Below are positions 1 through 10,233 of a DNA stretch of 64,000 nucleotides, one piece after another (position 1 is the stretch's first letter; every line of letters starts with the position of its first letter). A model generated the notes under the pieces. It had not been told where the DNA came from, did no database searches, and saw nothing but the letters and a program-made list of their open reading frames with translations. This DNA comes from an uncultured Ureaplasma sp. (GTDB lineage Bacteria > Bacillota_I > Bacilli_A > Mycoplasmatales > Mycoplasmoidaceae): positions 62,001 through 126,000 of the forward strand of contig CADAPK010000001.1 of assembly GCA_902789825.1 (NCBI GenBank), given 5' to 3'. Made by a program: the position numbers and the translations under genes.

Positions 1-99
1 AACATATTTATCAATGTGATATGGATTCAAACCTAAATCATTTAATTCTTGTAATTTTTTTCGACGGATTATTTCTTGATCGGTTAGTTTTCTTTTCAT
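1..99 (-). CDS. lysS: Lysyl-tRNA synthetase, N-terminal fragment (runs off the window)
   Basis: Only the first 33 codons are in the window. They begin at an ATG at 99-97 and encode a lysine- and glutamate-rich start (MKRKLTDQEIIRRKKLQEL) followed by GLNPY, the usual opening of bacterial class II LysRS ahead of its anticodon-binding OB fold. LysRS charges tRNA-Lys in the cytoplasm. The gene lies 12 bp downstream of the DJ-1-like gene on the same strand, so it may be read from the same transcript. The call rests on this short N-terminus only; no catalytic motif is visible, so it is likely but not certain. Confidence 0.6.
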   Translation of the reverse strand, partial: MKRKLTDQEIIRRKKLQELNDLGLNPYHIDKYV

Positions 100-111
100 T
101 TTTTAAAGTAA

Positions 112-675
112 TTATTTTCCATTTTTATAGCATGTTTGCATAGCAATTTTATTTGCTTTTTCTTTAGAAATAAACTTACTAATAACTGTCAAAGCAAAAT
201 CATATATTGTCCCTGCCGCTTTCGTTGTAATGAGATTCTTGTCGCAAACAACATTTTTATTACAATATTTTTTTAGTTCCTTTTCATATCCGGGATAAAC
301 AGTAGCATTAATTTTATCAATTATTCCCATTTTTGCAATTATTGATGGTGAAGCACAAGCAGACAACAAATAAAAAGATTTTTTAAGCATATTCTTTTTT
401 AGATATTTCACTAATTTTTCACATTTTTCGTCTAAATAATCACAACAACCTTTGCCCCCAGGTAAATATATTGCACTATATTTTGATAAATTTTCCTTTA
501 CCAAGATATCATCGCAAGATATTTTAACACCATTTTGTAAAATAAGATTTTTCTTTTTTTCTGCAGAAATTAATGAAACAACAATATTTGCCCTTCGTCA
601 TAAATCTGCCGGAACAATCACTTCGATTTCTTCAGATAAATTGCAAACAATGATTGCAATCGATATTTTTTTCAT
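112..675 (-). CDS. DJ-1/PfpI family protein (ThiJ/YajL-like)
   Basis: A 187-residue single-domain protein of the DJ-1/PfpI superfamily. It opens with a beta strand (KKISIAIIV), has the conserved acidic patch with Glu at about residue 18 (EEIE), then YLPGG near 70-74, and the nucleophile-elbow cysteine at about residue 107 in LLSACASP. The C-terminal block ITTKAAGTIYDFAL is also typical. Family members act in oxidative or carbonyl stress, some as glyoxalases or deglycases, but the substrate here cannot be read from sequence. One in-frame TGA (residue 26) is read as Trp. A TATAAT box lies within the 3' end of metG upstream, so the gene may have its own promoter. Confidence 0.85.
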
Positions 676-722
676 AATAAATACCTACTCAATTATTATA
701 ATATTCAAATCTAATCTAATAT

Positions 723-2252
723 TTATTTGCGATTGAAAAGCGGGGGACAAGAATGAATTTTTAACTTTGCATGATCATTATTTAGTGATTCGAAATTCAA
801 CTCTAAATGTAATATTTTTTCGATTTTTTTTGTTACTTGTGTCAAAATTGGACTCAATAAAATTATTAGGTCACAATTAAAATTGAAAATGATGTTTAAG
901 AAATTAAATAGTTTATTAAATTCTTTATTTTTGAATAGGATTCATGGTTTTGTTTCATCGATATATTTATTTAATAATAAATAGCTATTTTGGATTTCAT
1001 TTAAGAGGTCTTTGATCTTATAATTGTTGATGAAATTTTTATATTTTTTTAAAATTTCTCTTCGCTTAATAATAATTTTTTGATCATTACGATCTAAATT
1101 TGCTTTGGTTAGTGGCGGAACAAAATCATGACAATATTTTTTAATCATTCCAACAATTCTTGTCAACATATTTCCGTAGTTGTTAGCTAAGTCATGATTA
1201 TAAATGTCACAAAAGAATTTATTGGTAAAATTAAAATCATTTTCAAAACTACTTTCTTTTACTAAGAAATATCGTAGTGCGTCAGAACCAAAATTATCGA
1301 TATATTGTCATGGGTCAATTACATTTCCCTTAGATTTAGACATTTTCTCATTATTGTTAATGATTCAACCATGAATAATAACTTTATTAGGTAGACGTAA
1401 ATTTAACATTTTTAACATTATCGGTCAATAAATACAATGAAAGCGACTAATTTCTTTGGACATTAGATGCACGATTTCGCACTTTTTATCTTTTCAGTAT
1501 TTTATAAAATTTTGACATTTTTTTGTTGCAAAATCAAGATTTGTCAAATAATTAAATAAAGCATCAAATCAAACATAAATAACATGTTCTTTATTTTCTT
1601 TAATTGGTATCCCCCAACGCAATGTCTTTCGCGAAATTGACAAATCCTTTAATCCTTCATCTAAAAAATTATTAATAAGTTCTTTTGCGCGAAAATTAGG
1701 ATAAATAAAATTTTGGTGTTTTTGAAAATATTTGGTTATTCATCGTTGGAATTGACTCGTTTTCAAAAAAAAACTTGGTTCATTTTTAAAAACAAGTTCA
1801 TGACCCAATTTGCAAAATAATTTTCCATTTTTTTTGATTGCTTGTGTTTTTGTGTAGTTTTCTTCACAACTTGGGCAATAATAACTAGTTCAAATTCCTT
1901 CATAAATATATTTTTTTTTATACAAACAGCTAAAAATTTTTTGAACGATTTTTTTATGTTTTTGATTTGTCGTTCGAGCAAAAAAATTGTAATTAATATC
2001 CAATTTTTTTCACAATTTTTGAAAATTTTTCGCATTATCATCAAGCATTTGTTCTACATCTTTTTTTGTTTTTTTTGCAACATCAAATATTTTTTGACCA
2101 TGTTCATCCATTCCAGTTGTAAAAAAAACATCATAACCAATTGCTTTTTTATATTTAGCAATTACATCCGCAAGAATTGTTGTATAAGCATGACCCAAAT
2201 GTGGTTTTCCCGATGAATAGTAAATAGGGGTTGTAATATAAATTTTTTTCAT
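723..2252 (-). CDS. metG: Methionyl-tRNA synthetase
   Basis: A 509-residue class I synthetase that charges initiator and elongator tRNA-Met. The N-terminus [18 protein letters not shown] contains the HIGH-type motif (HLGH), and the GMDEHG block follows. The frame is broken by many TGA codons that must be Trp, and the true stop is the TAA at 723-725. The length fits the short MetRS of mycoplasmas, without the C-terminal tRNA-binding extension of Bacillus. It lies 25 bp downstream of rplQ on the same strand, so it is probably read through from the ribosomal operon. Identification is firm; I did not translate the middle of the gene in full. Confidence 0.95.
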
Positions 2253-2277
2253 TAATTAAAATAAAATTAATTTAATT

Positions 2278-2634
2278 TTAAACCAATTGACAAATAGCAA
2301 TTTTTGTATTGTCACCTTGCTTATTACCTAAACGTAAAACACGTGTGTAACCACCTTTTTTTGTCGTATATTTTTTTGCTAATGTTAATACTTTTTGTAA
2401 AATTTGTTGGCGATCCATTTTTGTATTATTTAGAACAATTGATAGAATTTCACGCTTAGTAGCTAAAGTGTTTTCCTTTGCCAACGTAATAAGATGATCA
2501 ACATGTTTTTTTAATTCCTTTGCTTTAGCTAATGTTGTTTTGATTTGACCATAAGCAATAACATCAGTAACTTGTTGCCTAATTACCATTTTTTTTCATG
2601 CTGAATCTTTACGTTTAGTGATGACAAATGACAT
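2278..2634 (-). CDS. rplQ: 50S ribosomal protein L17
   Basis: A 118-residue L17, last ribosomal gene of the alpha-operon block. The start ATG at 2634 gives MSFVITKRKDSAWKKMVI, with Trp encoded by TGA, then the conserved IKTTLAKAKELKKHVDHLITLAK helix and a GGYTRVLRL motif near residue 93. It follows rpoA with a 2-bp gap, the standard order. Choosing a start inside the ORF would remove the conserved N-terminal basic segment, so the upstream ATG is preferred. L17 sits near the peptide exit tunnel of the large subunit. Confidence 0.97.
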
Positions 2635-2636
2635 AA

Positions 2637-3641
2637 TTATTTCTCTTCTTTTGGATTATCGGCAATGAACGATGATGGTTTAAAAGTTAATCCATTATCC
2701 ATCATTTTCTTTTGAATTTCTCGGAAAGATTTCTTTCCTAAATTTTCAAATTTTTGCACTTCTTCCTTTGTTTTATTTGTTAATTCTTGCAAAGTTCGAA
2801 TTCCATTTTTTTTCAAGCAATTATAACTACGAACAGATAGATCTAATTCATCAATTGAAATAGATAGATGGCGAACTTTTTTAATTGCTTCTTCTTCATT
2901 AATCATCTTAATTTCTTTAATTTTTTCGTTGATATTTGTAATTTGATCAAAATGATCGGTTAAAATTTTTGCGGCATAAGCCAAAGCATTAGCGGGAGAA
3001 ATCGCACCATTAGTAGCGATATCCAATTTAACAAAGTCCCCCATTTTATTTTTCGTAATTTTCTTTTCTTCAACAAGATAACCAACTTGTAAAATTGGTG
3101 AGAAATTACTATCGGTAGCAATGATATTTAATGTATTAATCATTTCGTGATTTTGCTTAAAATTAACAAAACCCCGACCATTTTTTGCATAAATTTCCAT
3201 AACAAAAGGAGATTTATTAGAAGTTTTTGTGGCAATATATAAATCTTTGTTAACAATATTAAAACCGGTCGGTAATTCAATATTACTTGCTTTAATTACA
3301 CCGGAATCTTTTACCAATATTTTCATTATTGGCCATTTTTCAATTGGACAATCTGGTGGAATAGCACTTTCATCAATTTGTAAAGCTAATTGTTTTAAAT
3401 TTAAAACAATTTGTGTTACATCTTCTTTAATGCCATCAATTGCAGAAAATTCATGTTGTACTTCAGGAATTTTAATCGCAAAAATTGCTGCCCCTGGAAT
3501 ACTAGAAAGAATAACACGACGTAAGGCATTACCAATTGTTATTCCAAATCCAGATTCTAATGGACCAATTTCAAATTGCCCATAATTTTCATTTAATGTT
3601 TTAATGTTAGGTTTAATTTCGTATTTAATAAATTTTTCCAT
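2637..3641 (-). CDS. rpoA: DNA-directed RNA polymerase subunit alpha
   Basis: A 334-residue RNA polymerase alpha subunit. The N-terminal assembly domain shows GFGITIGNALRRVILSSIPG near residues 31-50. The C-terminal domain at about 260-325 carries LDLSVRSYNCLKKNGI and the helix-hairpin-helix LGKKSFREIQKKM. Alpha scaffolds core-enzyme assembly, and its C-terminal domain contacts UP elements and regulators. A good ribosome-binding site (AAGGGAGAG) precedes the ATG, which is stronger than most in this operon. It lies between rpsK and rplQ in the usual order. Confidence 0.98.
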   Translation of the reverse strand: MEKFIKYEIKPNIKTLNENYGQFEIGPLESGFGITIGNALRRVILSSIPGAAIFAIKIPEVQHEFSAIDGIKEDVTQIVLNLKQLALQIDESAIPPDCPIEKWPIMKILVKDSGVIKASNIELPTGFNIVNKDLYIATKTSNKSPFVMEIYAKNGRGFVNFKQNHEMINTLNIIATDSNFSPILQVGYLVEEKKITKNKMGDFVKLDIATNGAISPANALAYAAKILTDHFDQITNINEKIKEIKMINEEEAIKKVRHLSISIDELDLSVRSYNCLKKNGIRTLQELTNKTKEEVQKFENLGKKSFREIQKKMMDNGLTFKPSSFIADNPKEEK

Positions 3642-3662
3642 TTTTTCTCTCCCTTAAATAGA

Positions 3663-4091
3663 TTATCGCGGTTTTTTTGGTGGTTTACAACCATTATGGG
3701 GAATTGGGGTTACATCTTCTAAAGAAGTAATTTGCAAACCGGCTGTAGCCAACGAACGGATTGCCGCATCCTTTCCCCGACCAATTCCGTTTACTTTCAC
3801 ATCAACTGTTGTTACTCCTAATGCCAAACATGCTTTTGCAACAGCTTCCGCAGCAATTCCCGCCGCATAAGGAGTGGCTTTTTTTGTCCCTTTATAACCA
3901 ATAGATCCCGCGGATGACCAATTAATTACATTTCCACTTAAATCAGTAATAGTTACAATTGTATTATTAACAGTTGAATGGATGTGTGCGATACCCTTAG
4001 GTGAAGAAATTTTTTTCTTTTTCTTTTTCGCTACACTTTGCTTATTTTGAGGTTTTTTTTCGATAGATGTTTTATTTTTTGGACTAATCAT
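3663..4091 (-). CDS. rpsK: 30S ribosomal protein S11 with N-terminal extension
   Basis: A 142-residue S11; the family norm is near 128. Residues 1-29 are a lysine-rich lead ([12 protein letters not shown]) before the canonical core with [18 protein letters not shown] and the C-terminal [11 protein letters not shown]11 lies on the small-subunit platform near the mRNA exit path and the anticodon region. The core is complete, so the extension is an addition rather than a misplaced frame. It starts 11 bp downstream of rpsM within the operon. Confidence 0.97.
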   Translation of the reverse strand: MISPKNKTSIEKKPQNKQSVAKKKKKKISSPKGIAHIHSTVNNTIVTITDLSGNVINWSSAGSIGYKGTKKATPYAAGIAAEAVAKACLALGVTTVDVKVNGIGRGKDAAIRSLATAGLQITSLEDVTPIPHNGCKPPKKPR

Positions 4092-4102
4092 AATTATTTA
4101 TT

Positions 4103-4480
4103 TTAATTTTTTGTTTCAATTTTCTTATTTGCAATTGTCTTTCTTGGCCCTTTGCGTGTACGAGCATTTGTTCGTGTCCTTTGCCCGCGAACAGGGAGAT
4201 TTTTTTTATGACGAATACCACGATAGCAACCTATTTCCATTAGTTGTTTAATGTTCATTGCAATATCACGACGCAAGTCACCTTCAATTGTATACTTGGC
4301 AATGGCCTCACGAATTGCCACAAATTCTTTCTCGGTTAAATTACTAACTTTTGTCATAGGATTAACTTTTGCTTCTTGACAAATTTTACCCGCTGTTGAC
4401 TTACCAATACCATAAATATATTGTAGTGAATACATTACTTGCTTATTATTGGGAATATCTACACCCATCAAACGTGCCAT
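4103..4480 (-). CDS. rpsM: 30S ribosomal protein S13
   Basis: A 125-residue S13 of normal length. It shows the start [19 protein letters not shown], the helix-turn motif [13 protein letters not shown], and the basic C-terminal tail [20 protein letters not shown] that contacts P-site tRNA. S13 forms intersubunit bridges in the head of the 30S subunit. It sits between rpmJ and rpsK as in most bacteria, with 5 bp to the rpmJ stop. Confidence 0.98.
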   Translation of the reverse strand: MARLMGVDIPNNKQVMYSLQYIYGIGKSTAGKICQEAKVNPMTKVSNLTEKEFVAIREAIAKYTIEGDLRRDIAMNIKQLMEIGCYRGIRHKKNLPVRGQRTRTNARTRKGPRKTIANKKIETKN

Positions 4481-4485
4481 TAAAA

Positions 4486-4599
4486 CTACCCTTGCCTTTG
4501 TTTATGTTTGGGATTTTTACAAATTACCATGACTTTACCATGCCTTTTAATAATTTTACAATCTTTACAAATAGGTTTAACCGATGCGCGAACTTTCAT
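4486..4599 (-). CDS. rpmJ: 50S ribosomal protein L36
   Basis: A 37-residue L36, shorter than the usual ORF cut-off. The protein begins [19 protein letters not shown] and continues [19 protein letters not shown]. The zinc-binding set Cys-x2-Cys, Cys and His is intact, so this is the zinc-dependent form. It ends in TAG. It lies between infA and rpsM in conserved order. Confidence 0.97.
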   Translation of the reverse strand: MKVRASVKPICKDCKIIKRHGKVMVICKNPKHKQRQG

Positions 4600-4615
4600 A
4601 ACACTTTTCCTTTAA

Positions 4616-4846
4616 TTAAATTGACCGATAGACAATACGACCTTGTGTTAAATCATATGGACTTAATTCAACTTCCACGAAATCACCAGGTAAAATTTTT
4701 ATTTTGCGTAATCTCATTTTTCCGCAGATATGAGCCTTAATCATTACATTATTTTCTAACATGACTTTATATTGGTCATTAGAAATAACTTCCATAACTT
4801 TTCCCCTAATTCTAATTTTATCTTGTTTTGTCATTTTTTTAATCAT
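4616..4846 (-). CDS. infA: Translation initiation factor IF-1
   Basis: An IF-1 of 72-76 residues, a single OB fold that binds the 30S A site during initiation. Core motifs are KIRIRGKVMEV, MIKAHICGKMRLRKIKILPGD and the end LTQGRIVYR. Two starts are possible: ATG at 4846 overlaps the map stop codon by 8 bp and suggests translational coupling, while ATG at 4834 (MTKQDKIRI) gives the 72-residue family length. There is no clear Shine-Dalgarno for either. Confidence 0.96.
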   Translation of the reverse strand: MIKKMTKQDKIRIRGKVMEVISNDQYKVMLENNVMIKAHICGKMRLRKIKILPGDFVEVELSPYDLTQGRIVYRSI

Positions 4847-5588
4847 TTGTTAATATTTCGTATCCATTTTTTGTCACAAGGATCATATGTTCATTGTGAC
4901 AAGTCAATTTTTTATTTTGGGCTTTGATTGTTCATTTATTTACCGGATCGACAATGTATTTATCGCTTTCTGTCATTAGCATTGGTTCAAGACATATTAT
5001 CATCCCAACCCGAAGGCGACAACCTGTGTTTTTTGCTCCATAATTTAAAATTAAAGGATCTTCATGTAAATTAATTCCGCAGCCATGACCACCATAATTT
5101 TTAATAACTTTGTAACCATTTTTTGCTGCGATTTCGTTGATTTTGTTCGAAATATTACCAATTTTCACATTTGGGCGAATCATTTTGATTGCTTGATATA
5201 AACATTGTCAAGTGGCATCATTAATGGCATTAGCTTTTTCATTTTTTTTATCTAAAACAATGGTAAAAGCACCATCACAAATGTATTTTTGGTATGTAAC
5301 ACCGATATCAAAAGTAACCATATCATCATTTTTTAATTCATATTGTGAACCGATTCCATGAATCAATTCATCATTAACACTAATACAAATATTACCTGGA
5401 AAGCCTTTGTAATTAAAAAAAGTTGGTGTTGCACCATTTTTCTTAATTGTTTCTGCGGCAATCCGGTCTAATTGTTCAGTTTTCATTCCGGGTTTAGTTT
5501 TTTTTTGTAAAACACGACGTACTTTTTTTCAAATTTTACAAACTTCTTTAATTTTTGCGATATCTTGTTGACTTTTTATGTAAATCAT
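4839..5588 (-). CDS. map: Methionine aminopeptidase, type I
   Basis: A 249-residue MetAP that removes N-terminal Met from nascent proteins. Metal ligands are visible: two Asp in FDIGVTYQKYICDGA, His in GGHGCG, Glu in CLEPM and Glu in CHNEHMILVT. Three TGA codons are read as Trp. It sits in the adk-map-infA order typical of Gram-positive-derived genomes, 2 bp after adk. There is no N-terminal zinc-finger extension, so it is the plain type Ia form. Confidence 0.96.
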
Positions 5589-5590
5589 AA

Positions 5591-6211
5591 TTATAGTTTC
5601 AAAATTTTTTTAATTTGGTTGATCATTTTTTTTCCTGTTAGTGTAATTTTTTTATATTTTCTTTTTTGTTGATAAAATGCAACAAGGGGATGATTAAACT
5701 TTTTATATTCTTGCAAACGTTGTTTAATTGTTTGTTTTGTATCGTCATCACGTTTTACTAGGGTATGATGGTCAAAATTACAATGATTTTTTTCTTTCGG
5801 TTTTTTGTAATAGATATTGTAAATTGCTTGACAAACTGGGCAAATTCTTCGTCCAATAATTCTTTTGATTATTATATTTTCTTTTACACATAAATCAAAA
5901 ACATAATCAATTTTGCAAAATTTATTCAAATATTTCGCTTGCTCAATATTACGCGGGTAACCGTCTAAAACAACATTTTTTTTCATTTTTTTCGTTAAAG
6001 TATTTTTGACAAGTTTATTTGTTAATGCATTATTTACAAGTTTTCCAGCATTAATAATTTTTTTTATTTTTTGTGCCAAAGGCGAATTTTGTTTTGTGAT
6101 TTGGCGGAATAATTGTCCTGTTGCCAAGTGAAAAAAACCATATTCTTTTTCTAAAAAATTGGCAATTGTTCCTTTTCCTGTTCCAGGTGCTCCTAACAAT
6201 AAAACAACCAT
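5591..6211 (-). CDS. adk: Adenylate kinase with zinc-type LID
   Basis: A 206-residue adenylate kinase (AMP + ATP to 2 ADP). It has the P-loop GAPGTGKGT at residues 7-15, the AMP-binding LDGYPRN motif, and the LID RRICPVCQ followed by CNFDHHT, the Cys-x2-Cys ... Cys-x2-Asp zinc-structural LID of Gram-positive-type enzymes. It lies between secY and map in the spc cluster. All catalytic elements are present. Confidence 0.97.
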   Translation of the reverse strand: MVVLLLGAPGTGKGTIANFLEKEYGFFHLATGQLFRQITKQNSPLAQKIKKIINAGKLVNNALTNKLVKNTLTKKMKKNVVLDGYPRNIEQAKYLNKFCKIDYVFDLCVKENIIIKRIIGRRICPVCQAIYNIYYKKPKEKNHCNFDHHTLVKRDDDTKQTIKQRLQEYKKFNHPLVAFYQQKRKYKKITLTGKKMINQIKKILKL

Positions 6212-6217
6212 TTTCTT

Positions 6218-7645
6218 TTACCACAACGATTTAATACCTTTTGTGGATTTATTGTTATTTGAATAATCGATATTCTTTTTTGTTATGTTATAGCCACTTG
6301 TTGTAGCAATCGATTTAATCGAGTTTAATAATTCGAGACAAGTGGTTACCATAATAATATTTGCCGTTCCACCTAGTGCCATACCGGTCGGAATTTTTGT
6401 TGTAAGGGAAATGATATAAGGAATAATCGCAATGATTGCTAAAATTGGACCACCAAGACAATTAATCCGGTAAAGAACGGTTGAAATGTGCTTTTCGGTA
6501 TCATTTCCTAATTTAATACCAAGGATAAATTTTCCCGATTTTTGAAAATTATCAGCAATCATCATCGGATTTATTTGAACATATGAATAAAAAAAAGTGA
6601 AGATGATAATAAAGAAAAAGAAAATTACAATTCCCACTCAACTATTTAAAGTTAACCATTTTTCGATAAATCATCGTGGTCCATTATTTTTAAAAAATTG
6701 AGCTATTGTTCCTGGAATTGTGATTAAAGAAGAAGCAAAAATAACAGGGATAACACCAACAGAATTCAATTTAATCGTGAAAAAAGGCAATTGCTTTTTA
6801 TCCAAAATTAGTCCTTGTCCCGTTTGTTGAATAGGAATTTTGCGAATTGTTCCGTTAGTAAAAATGATAAAGATGAGTAAAACAAGATAAATGAAAAGAT
6901 ACAAAAAAAACGACAAAAAAATCGTGATTTGATCACTATTTCGGTTTTGGCGAATAATCAAAAGTTTAATACTATTGAAAGCATAGTTAAAGTTTCGGTA
7001 TAAAGATCCAACAATCCCCCCCAAAATTAAGGTTGTCATTCCGTTTCCAATTCCTCGTTTTGTAATCATATCACTAAAAAAAATAGCAATATATGTTCCA
7101 GCCGATAATAAAAACATTAAACTAATCAAATTTTGGATGGGGATGCTTCTTATCTCTTCACAACCAAAAATTTTAATACCACTACGTGAACCAGAAGAAT
7201 TAGAATTTAAAATCATCGCCAAAATAGCATAGGATTGAATTAAGCAAAATGGTAAAGTTAAAAGACGGATAATAATTTCAATCTTTCGTTTACCATATTC
7301 TCCCGCACTAGCAAGATTTTTTAGTGGTTTAATCAGATCTGATGATAGTAATTGGATGATAATTTGTGCAGTAATATATGGACCTAAACCAATCGCGAAA
7401 ATTGACATCTTATCAAATCCCCCCGCGGCCAACAAATCTATTGTTGATAAAAAACTTGTTTTAGCTTGTTGATGATAAGATTGGGGTAGGGTGATACCAG
7501 GCAATGTTATCATTGTTCCAATGTGATAGATAAGCATAAAAAACAAAGTAATGACAACGCCATGAATGATACTCTTGTTTTTTAAAATATTTCGGATTGT
7601 TAAAAAATGTTTTTGTTTAGTAAGAAAATTAACGTTATTTACCAT
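6218..7645 (-). CDS. secY: Protein translocase subunit SecY
   Basis: A 475-residue polytopic membrane protein, the channel of the Sec translocon. The N-terminal part has LTLPGITLP, the plug-region GGFDKMSIFAIGLGPYITAQIIIQLLSSD and the SAGEYGKRK cytosolic loop. The C-terminal part has GMALGGTANIIMVTTCLELLNSI. Several TGA codons (Trp) lie in the middle near 6640-6670. It lies 6 bp from rplO and 6 bp from adk. secE is not in the window. The gene is full length and intact. Confidence 0.97.
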
Positions 7646-7651
7646 CGAAAA

Positions 7652-8107
7652 TTATTTATTTTTTTCTTTAATGATACCGTTAGCGGCTGTAATCATTTTC
7701 GTTGCTCCTGCACTAATTTTATTAACACAAACATTTATTTTTTTTGTCATTGGTTTTTTCCCAGCAATAATCTTGATTTTTGCTTTGGCATTTTTCGAAA
7801 TAATTTTTGCCTTTGTTAAAGATTCCAAATTAATCTCTTCTAACGAAAATTTTTCTAATTCATCCGTTGTAAAAACGATATATTTATCTTGAAAATTAAT
7901 ATTAGTAAAACCAATTTTAGGAATTTTTCGGTATAGTGGCGTTTGACCACCTTCAAAGCCGGGACGGACATTACCACTTTTACGCGCATGTTGTCCTTTT
8001 TGACCACGTGTTGAGCGTTTACCCAAACCGGAACCATAACCACGACCAAGGGTCTTTGTTTTATGATTTCTTGCTCCTTTGACTGATTTTAATTGATGTA
8101 ATAGCAT
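7652..8107 (-). CDS. rplO: 50S ribosomal protein L15
   Basis: A 151-residue L15. The glycine/arginine-rich N-terminus is diagnostic: [30 protein letters not shown] is spread over residues 9-40, followed by [15 protein letters not shown]. The C-terminal globular half (to [10 protein letters not shown]) is present. The upstream neighbour is rpsE; rpmD (L30), which lies between these two in many bacteria, is absent here. The downstream neighbour is secY. Confidence 0.97.
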   Translation of the reverse strand: MLLHQLKSVKGARNHKTKTLGRGYGSGLGKRSTRGQKGQHARKSGNVRPGFEGGQTPLYRKIPKIGFTNINFQDKYIVFTTDELEKFSLEEINLESLTKAKIISKNAKAKIKIIAGKKPMTKKINVCVNKISAGATKMITAANGIIKEKNK

Positions 8108-8129
8108 TACTTACCTCGTTAATTATAGA

Positions 8130-8816
8130 TTACAATTCTGAAATTTTTTTATCGCGCATTTTCGCAATATATTCAATTGTTTTTTGTGCCTTTAACCCAT
8201 TAATTGTTGCTTGAATCATATTTGCAGGAGTATTTTTTCCTAAATTTTTTGTATAAATATCACTATAACCGGCTAATTCAATAACGGTTCGAACTGCTCC
8301 TCCCGCAACAATTCCTGTTCCTAATGGGGCAGGTTTTAATAAAATTTTTGCGGCGCAAGATTTACCGACAATGTCATGGTAAATTGATCCTTTTTTTGTC
8401 ATGATTACCTTTGTCAAATTATTCTTGGCATTTTTTAAGGCTTTTTGCATTGCATTAGGAATTTCGATCGATTTTCCCATTCCAAAACCAACATTTCCTT
8501 TTCGATCACCAATAACAAGAAGTACAGAAAAACGCATTTTTCTTCCTCCTTTTGTTGTTTTATTTATTCGTTTAATTTTGACAACTTTTTGTTCAAAACC
8601 ATCGGTTGCAAAATAAGATTTTTTTTGCCTTTTCGCAATAAAATTTCTATTTGATGAAAGTTTTTTTTCAAGAATATTTTCTTCGTGTGAATTAGTTTTT
8701 TGTTGTTGGCTTTCTTTTGGTTGTTTTTCTTTTTCTAAATTTTGGTTAGCACCTTTTTCTTTCGGTACAACTGTTTTTTTTATTTCGTTCGAATTATTAT
8801 TGTTTGTTACTGTCAT
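8130..8816 (-). CDS. rpsE: 30S ribosomal protein S5 with long N-terminal extension
   Basis: A 228-residue S5; the usual length is about 165. Residues 1-70 are a low-complexity Asn/Glu/Gln/Lys lead not found in most S5 proteins. The core starts at about residue 76 with [21 protein letters not shown] and includes [14 protein letters not shown] and [23 protein letters not shown]5 contributes to mRNA entry and decoding fidelity. The ATG at 8816 is chosen; a TTG two codons upstream is an alternative. Confidence 0.96.
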   Translation of the reverse strand: MTVTNNNNSNEIKKTVVPKEKGANQNLEKEKQPKESQQQKTNSHEENILEKKLSSNRNFIAKRQKKSYFATDGFEQKVVKIKRINKTTKGGRKMRFSVLLVIGDRKGNVGFGMGKSIEIPNAMQKALKNAKNNLTKVIMTKKGSIYHDIVGKSCAAKILLKPAPLGTGIVAGGAVRTVIELAGYSDIYTKNLGKNTPANMIQATINGLKAQKTIEYIAKMRDKKISEL

Positions 8817-8828
8817 GATCAATATTTT

Positions 8829-9188
8829 TTAAAAATGCAAACCATTTTTTCGTGCGGCATCGGCTAAAGCAGCGATGCGACCATGATATTTATTTCCCCC
8901 ACGATCAAAAACAATTTTCGTAATTTTTTTTGCTAATGCTTTTTGGGCAAGGTCGGCACCAACTTTTGCACAAGATTCTTTATTTCCATTTTTAAGTTTT
9001 AATTGTAACGAAGAACTACTAACTAAAGTAACACCTTTTTCATCATCAACGATTTGCGCAAAAATATTCGCATTTGTTTTTGTTACAATTAAACGTAACG
9101 GATTATTAGCATATTTCCTTATTTTTTTTAGACTACGAATGTGCCTCATTTGGCGCTTTTCTTTTCGAGTTTGTGCAAACTTTTTCAT
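8829..9188 (-). CDS. rplR: 50S ribosomal protein L18
   Basis: A 119-residue L18 that binds 5S rRNA in the central protuberance. The start ATG at 9188 gives MKKFAQTRKEKRQMRHIR; a TTG at 9197 is possible but less likely. Family motifs are RPLRLIVTKT-like NPLRLIVTKTNANIFAQIVDD, KKITKIVFDRGGNKYHGRI and AALADAARKNGLHF at the end. It sits between rplF and rpsE in standard order. Confidence 0.97.
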   Translation of the reverse strand: MKKFAQTRKEKRQMRHIRSLKKIRKYANNPLRLIVTKTNANIFAQIVDDEKGVTLVSSSSLQLKLKNGNKESCAKVGADLAQKALAKKITKIVFDRGGNKYHGRIAALADAARKNGLHF

Positions 9189-9206
9189 CTTTAACAATTA
9201 TACTTT

Positions 9207-9788
9207 CTATTTCTTTCCTTTTGTTGGTGTAGCGCTTGTTCCGGCCGCAACTTCTGCTGTTTTACCAACTTTACGAATAATTTGCTCACCAAGATACATA
9301 ATTCCTTTTCCTTTATATGGTTCGGGTTTTTTTAATGACCTAATTTTTGCGGCAAATTCACCAACAGCAACTTTATCATAACCACTAATTTCGATTTGTG
9401 TTGGACTAGAACAAATAACTTTTAGAATTTTTGGAATCGGTATTGTTACTAAATGACTATAACCAATTGCTAAGACTAAATTATTTTGCTCGATTTTTGC
9501 TTTATAACCAACTCCAACGATTTTAAGAATTTTCTTATAACCAACTTTAACACCAATAACCGCATTATTTAAATTTGCATTAATTGTTCCATGCAACATT
9601 TTTGTATGTTTTTCGTTGTTGGCACGAGTTACTTTTAATTTATTATCAATTTGTTCGATTTTTATTATTTGGGATGGATAATCAACTTTTAGTTCACCCA
9701 AAGGACCATTAACAATAACATCATTTTTGTTAATTGCAATTTTAACTTCTTGCGGTAAAGCAATTAATTTATTTCCTTTATGTGACAT
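9207..9788 (-). CDS. rplF: 50S ribosomal protein L6
   Basis: A 193-residue L6, slightly longer than the usual 178 because of a C-terminal tail (GKTAEVAAGTSATPTKGKK). Conserved blocks are VIVNGPLGELKV near the start, the GVGYKAKIEQNNLVLAIGYSH region, and EPYKGKGIMYLGEQIIRKVGK. L6 stabilises the sarcin-ricin loop region. It lies between rpsH and rplR. Confidence 0.97.
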   Translation of the reverse strand: MSHKGNKLIALPQEVKIAINKNDVIVNGPLGELKVDYPSQIIKIEQIDNKLKVTRANNEKHTKMLHGTINANLNNAVIGVKVGYKKILKIVGVGYKAKIEQNNLVLAIGYSHLVTIPIPKILKVICSSPTQIEISGYDKVAVGEFAAKIRSLKKPEPYKGKGIMYLGEQIIRKVGKTAEVAAGTSATPTKGKK

Positions 9789-9813
9789 TTTTTATTCTTA
9801 AAACATTTATTAC

Positions 9814-10224
9814 CTACCAAAGATAGGCAATAATTTCTCCTCCTACATTGTTTTTACGAGCTAATTTATCAGTAATTATTCCTTGGGTTGTTGAAATAAT
9901 AGCAATACCTAAACCATTTAAAACTTTGGGGATTTTTTTTGCTTCTTGGTAGATTCGTAGCCCCGGTTTAGAAATTTGTTTAATTCCATTGATAACAGGA
10001 ATACGATTTTTATATTTTAATTTAATATATGTGAATTGCTTTTTACCATTTTTCTTTTTTGCTTTAAATACTTTTTGTTCAAAACCCAAAATATATCCTT
10101 CTTCTTGCATTATTTTCAAAATATTCGTTGTTAGCGAAGAGGTTTGAATTTTAACATAAGGTAGTTTCGCCCTATTAGCATTTTTAATTTTACAAATTAA
10201 ATCAGCAATTGGATCCATGTACAT
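9814..10224 (-). CDS. rpsH: 30S ribosomal protein S8
   Basis: A 136-residue S8 that binds helix 21 of 16S rRNA and often regulates the spc operon. It opens DPIADLICKIKNANRAKLP and ends IISTTQGIITDKLARKNNVGGEIIAYLW, both diagnostic. Two ATG codons two apart (10224 and 10218) could start it; the second gives the more usual MDPIAD start. There is no clear Shine-Dalgarno. Confidence 0.97.
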   Translation of the reverse strand: MYMDPIADLICKIKNANRAKLPYVKIQTSSLTTNILKIMQEEGYILGFEQKVFKAKKKNGKKQFTYIKLKYKNRIPVINGIKQISKPGLRIYQEAKKIPKVLNGLGIAIISTTQGIITDKLARKNNVGGEIIAYLW

Positions 10225-10233
10225 AACGATTTA

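Noticed and set aside
1842-2216. A 124-codon plus-strand frame rich in Phe and Ile
   Set aside because: It lies opposite metG, whose translation is clearly conserved; such hydrophobic frames are typical antisense shadows of Lys/Asn-rich genes.
6637-6671. Apparent split of secY into two genes
   Set aside because: Both parts are in one frame joined by TGA codons read as Trp; SecY is complete.
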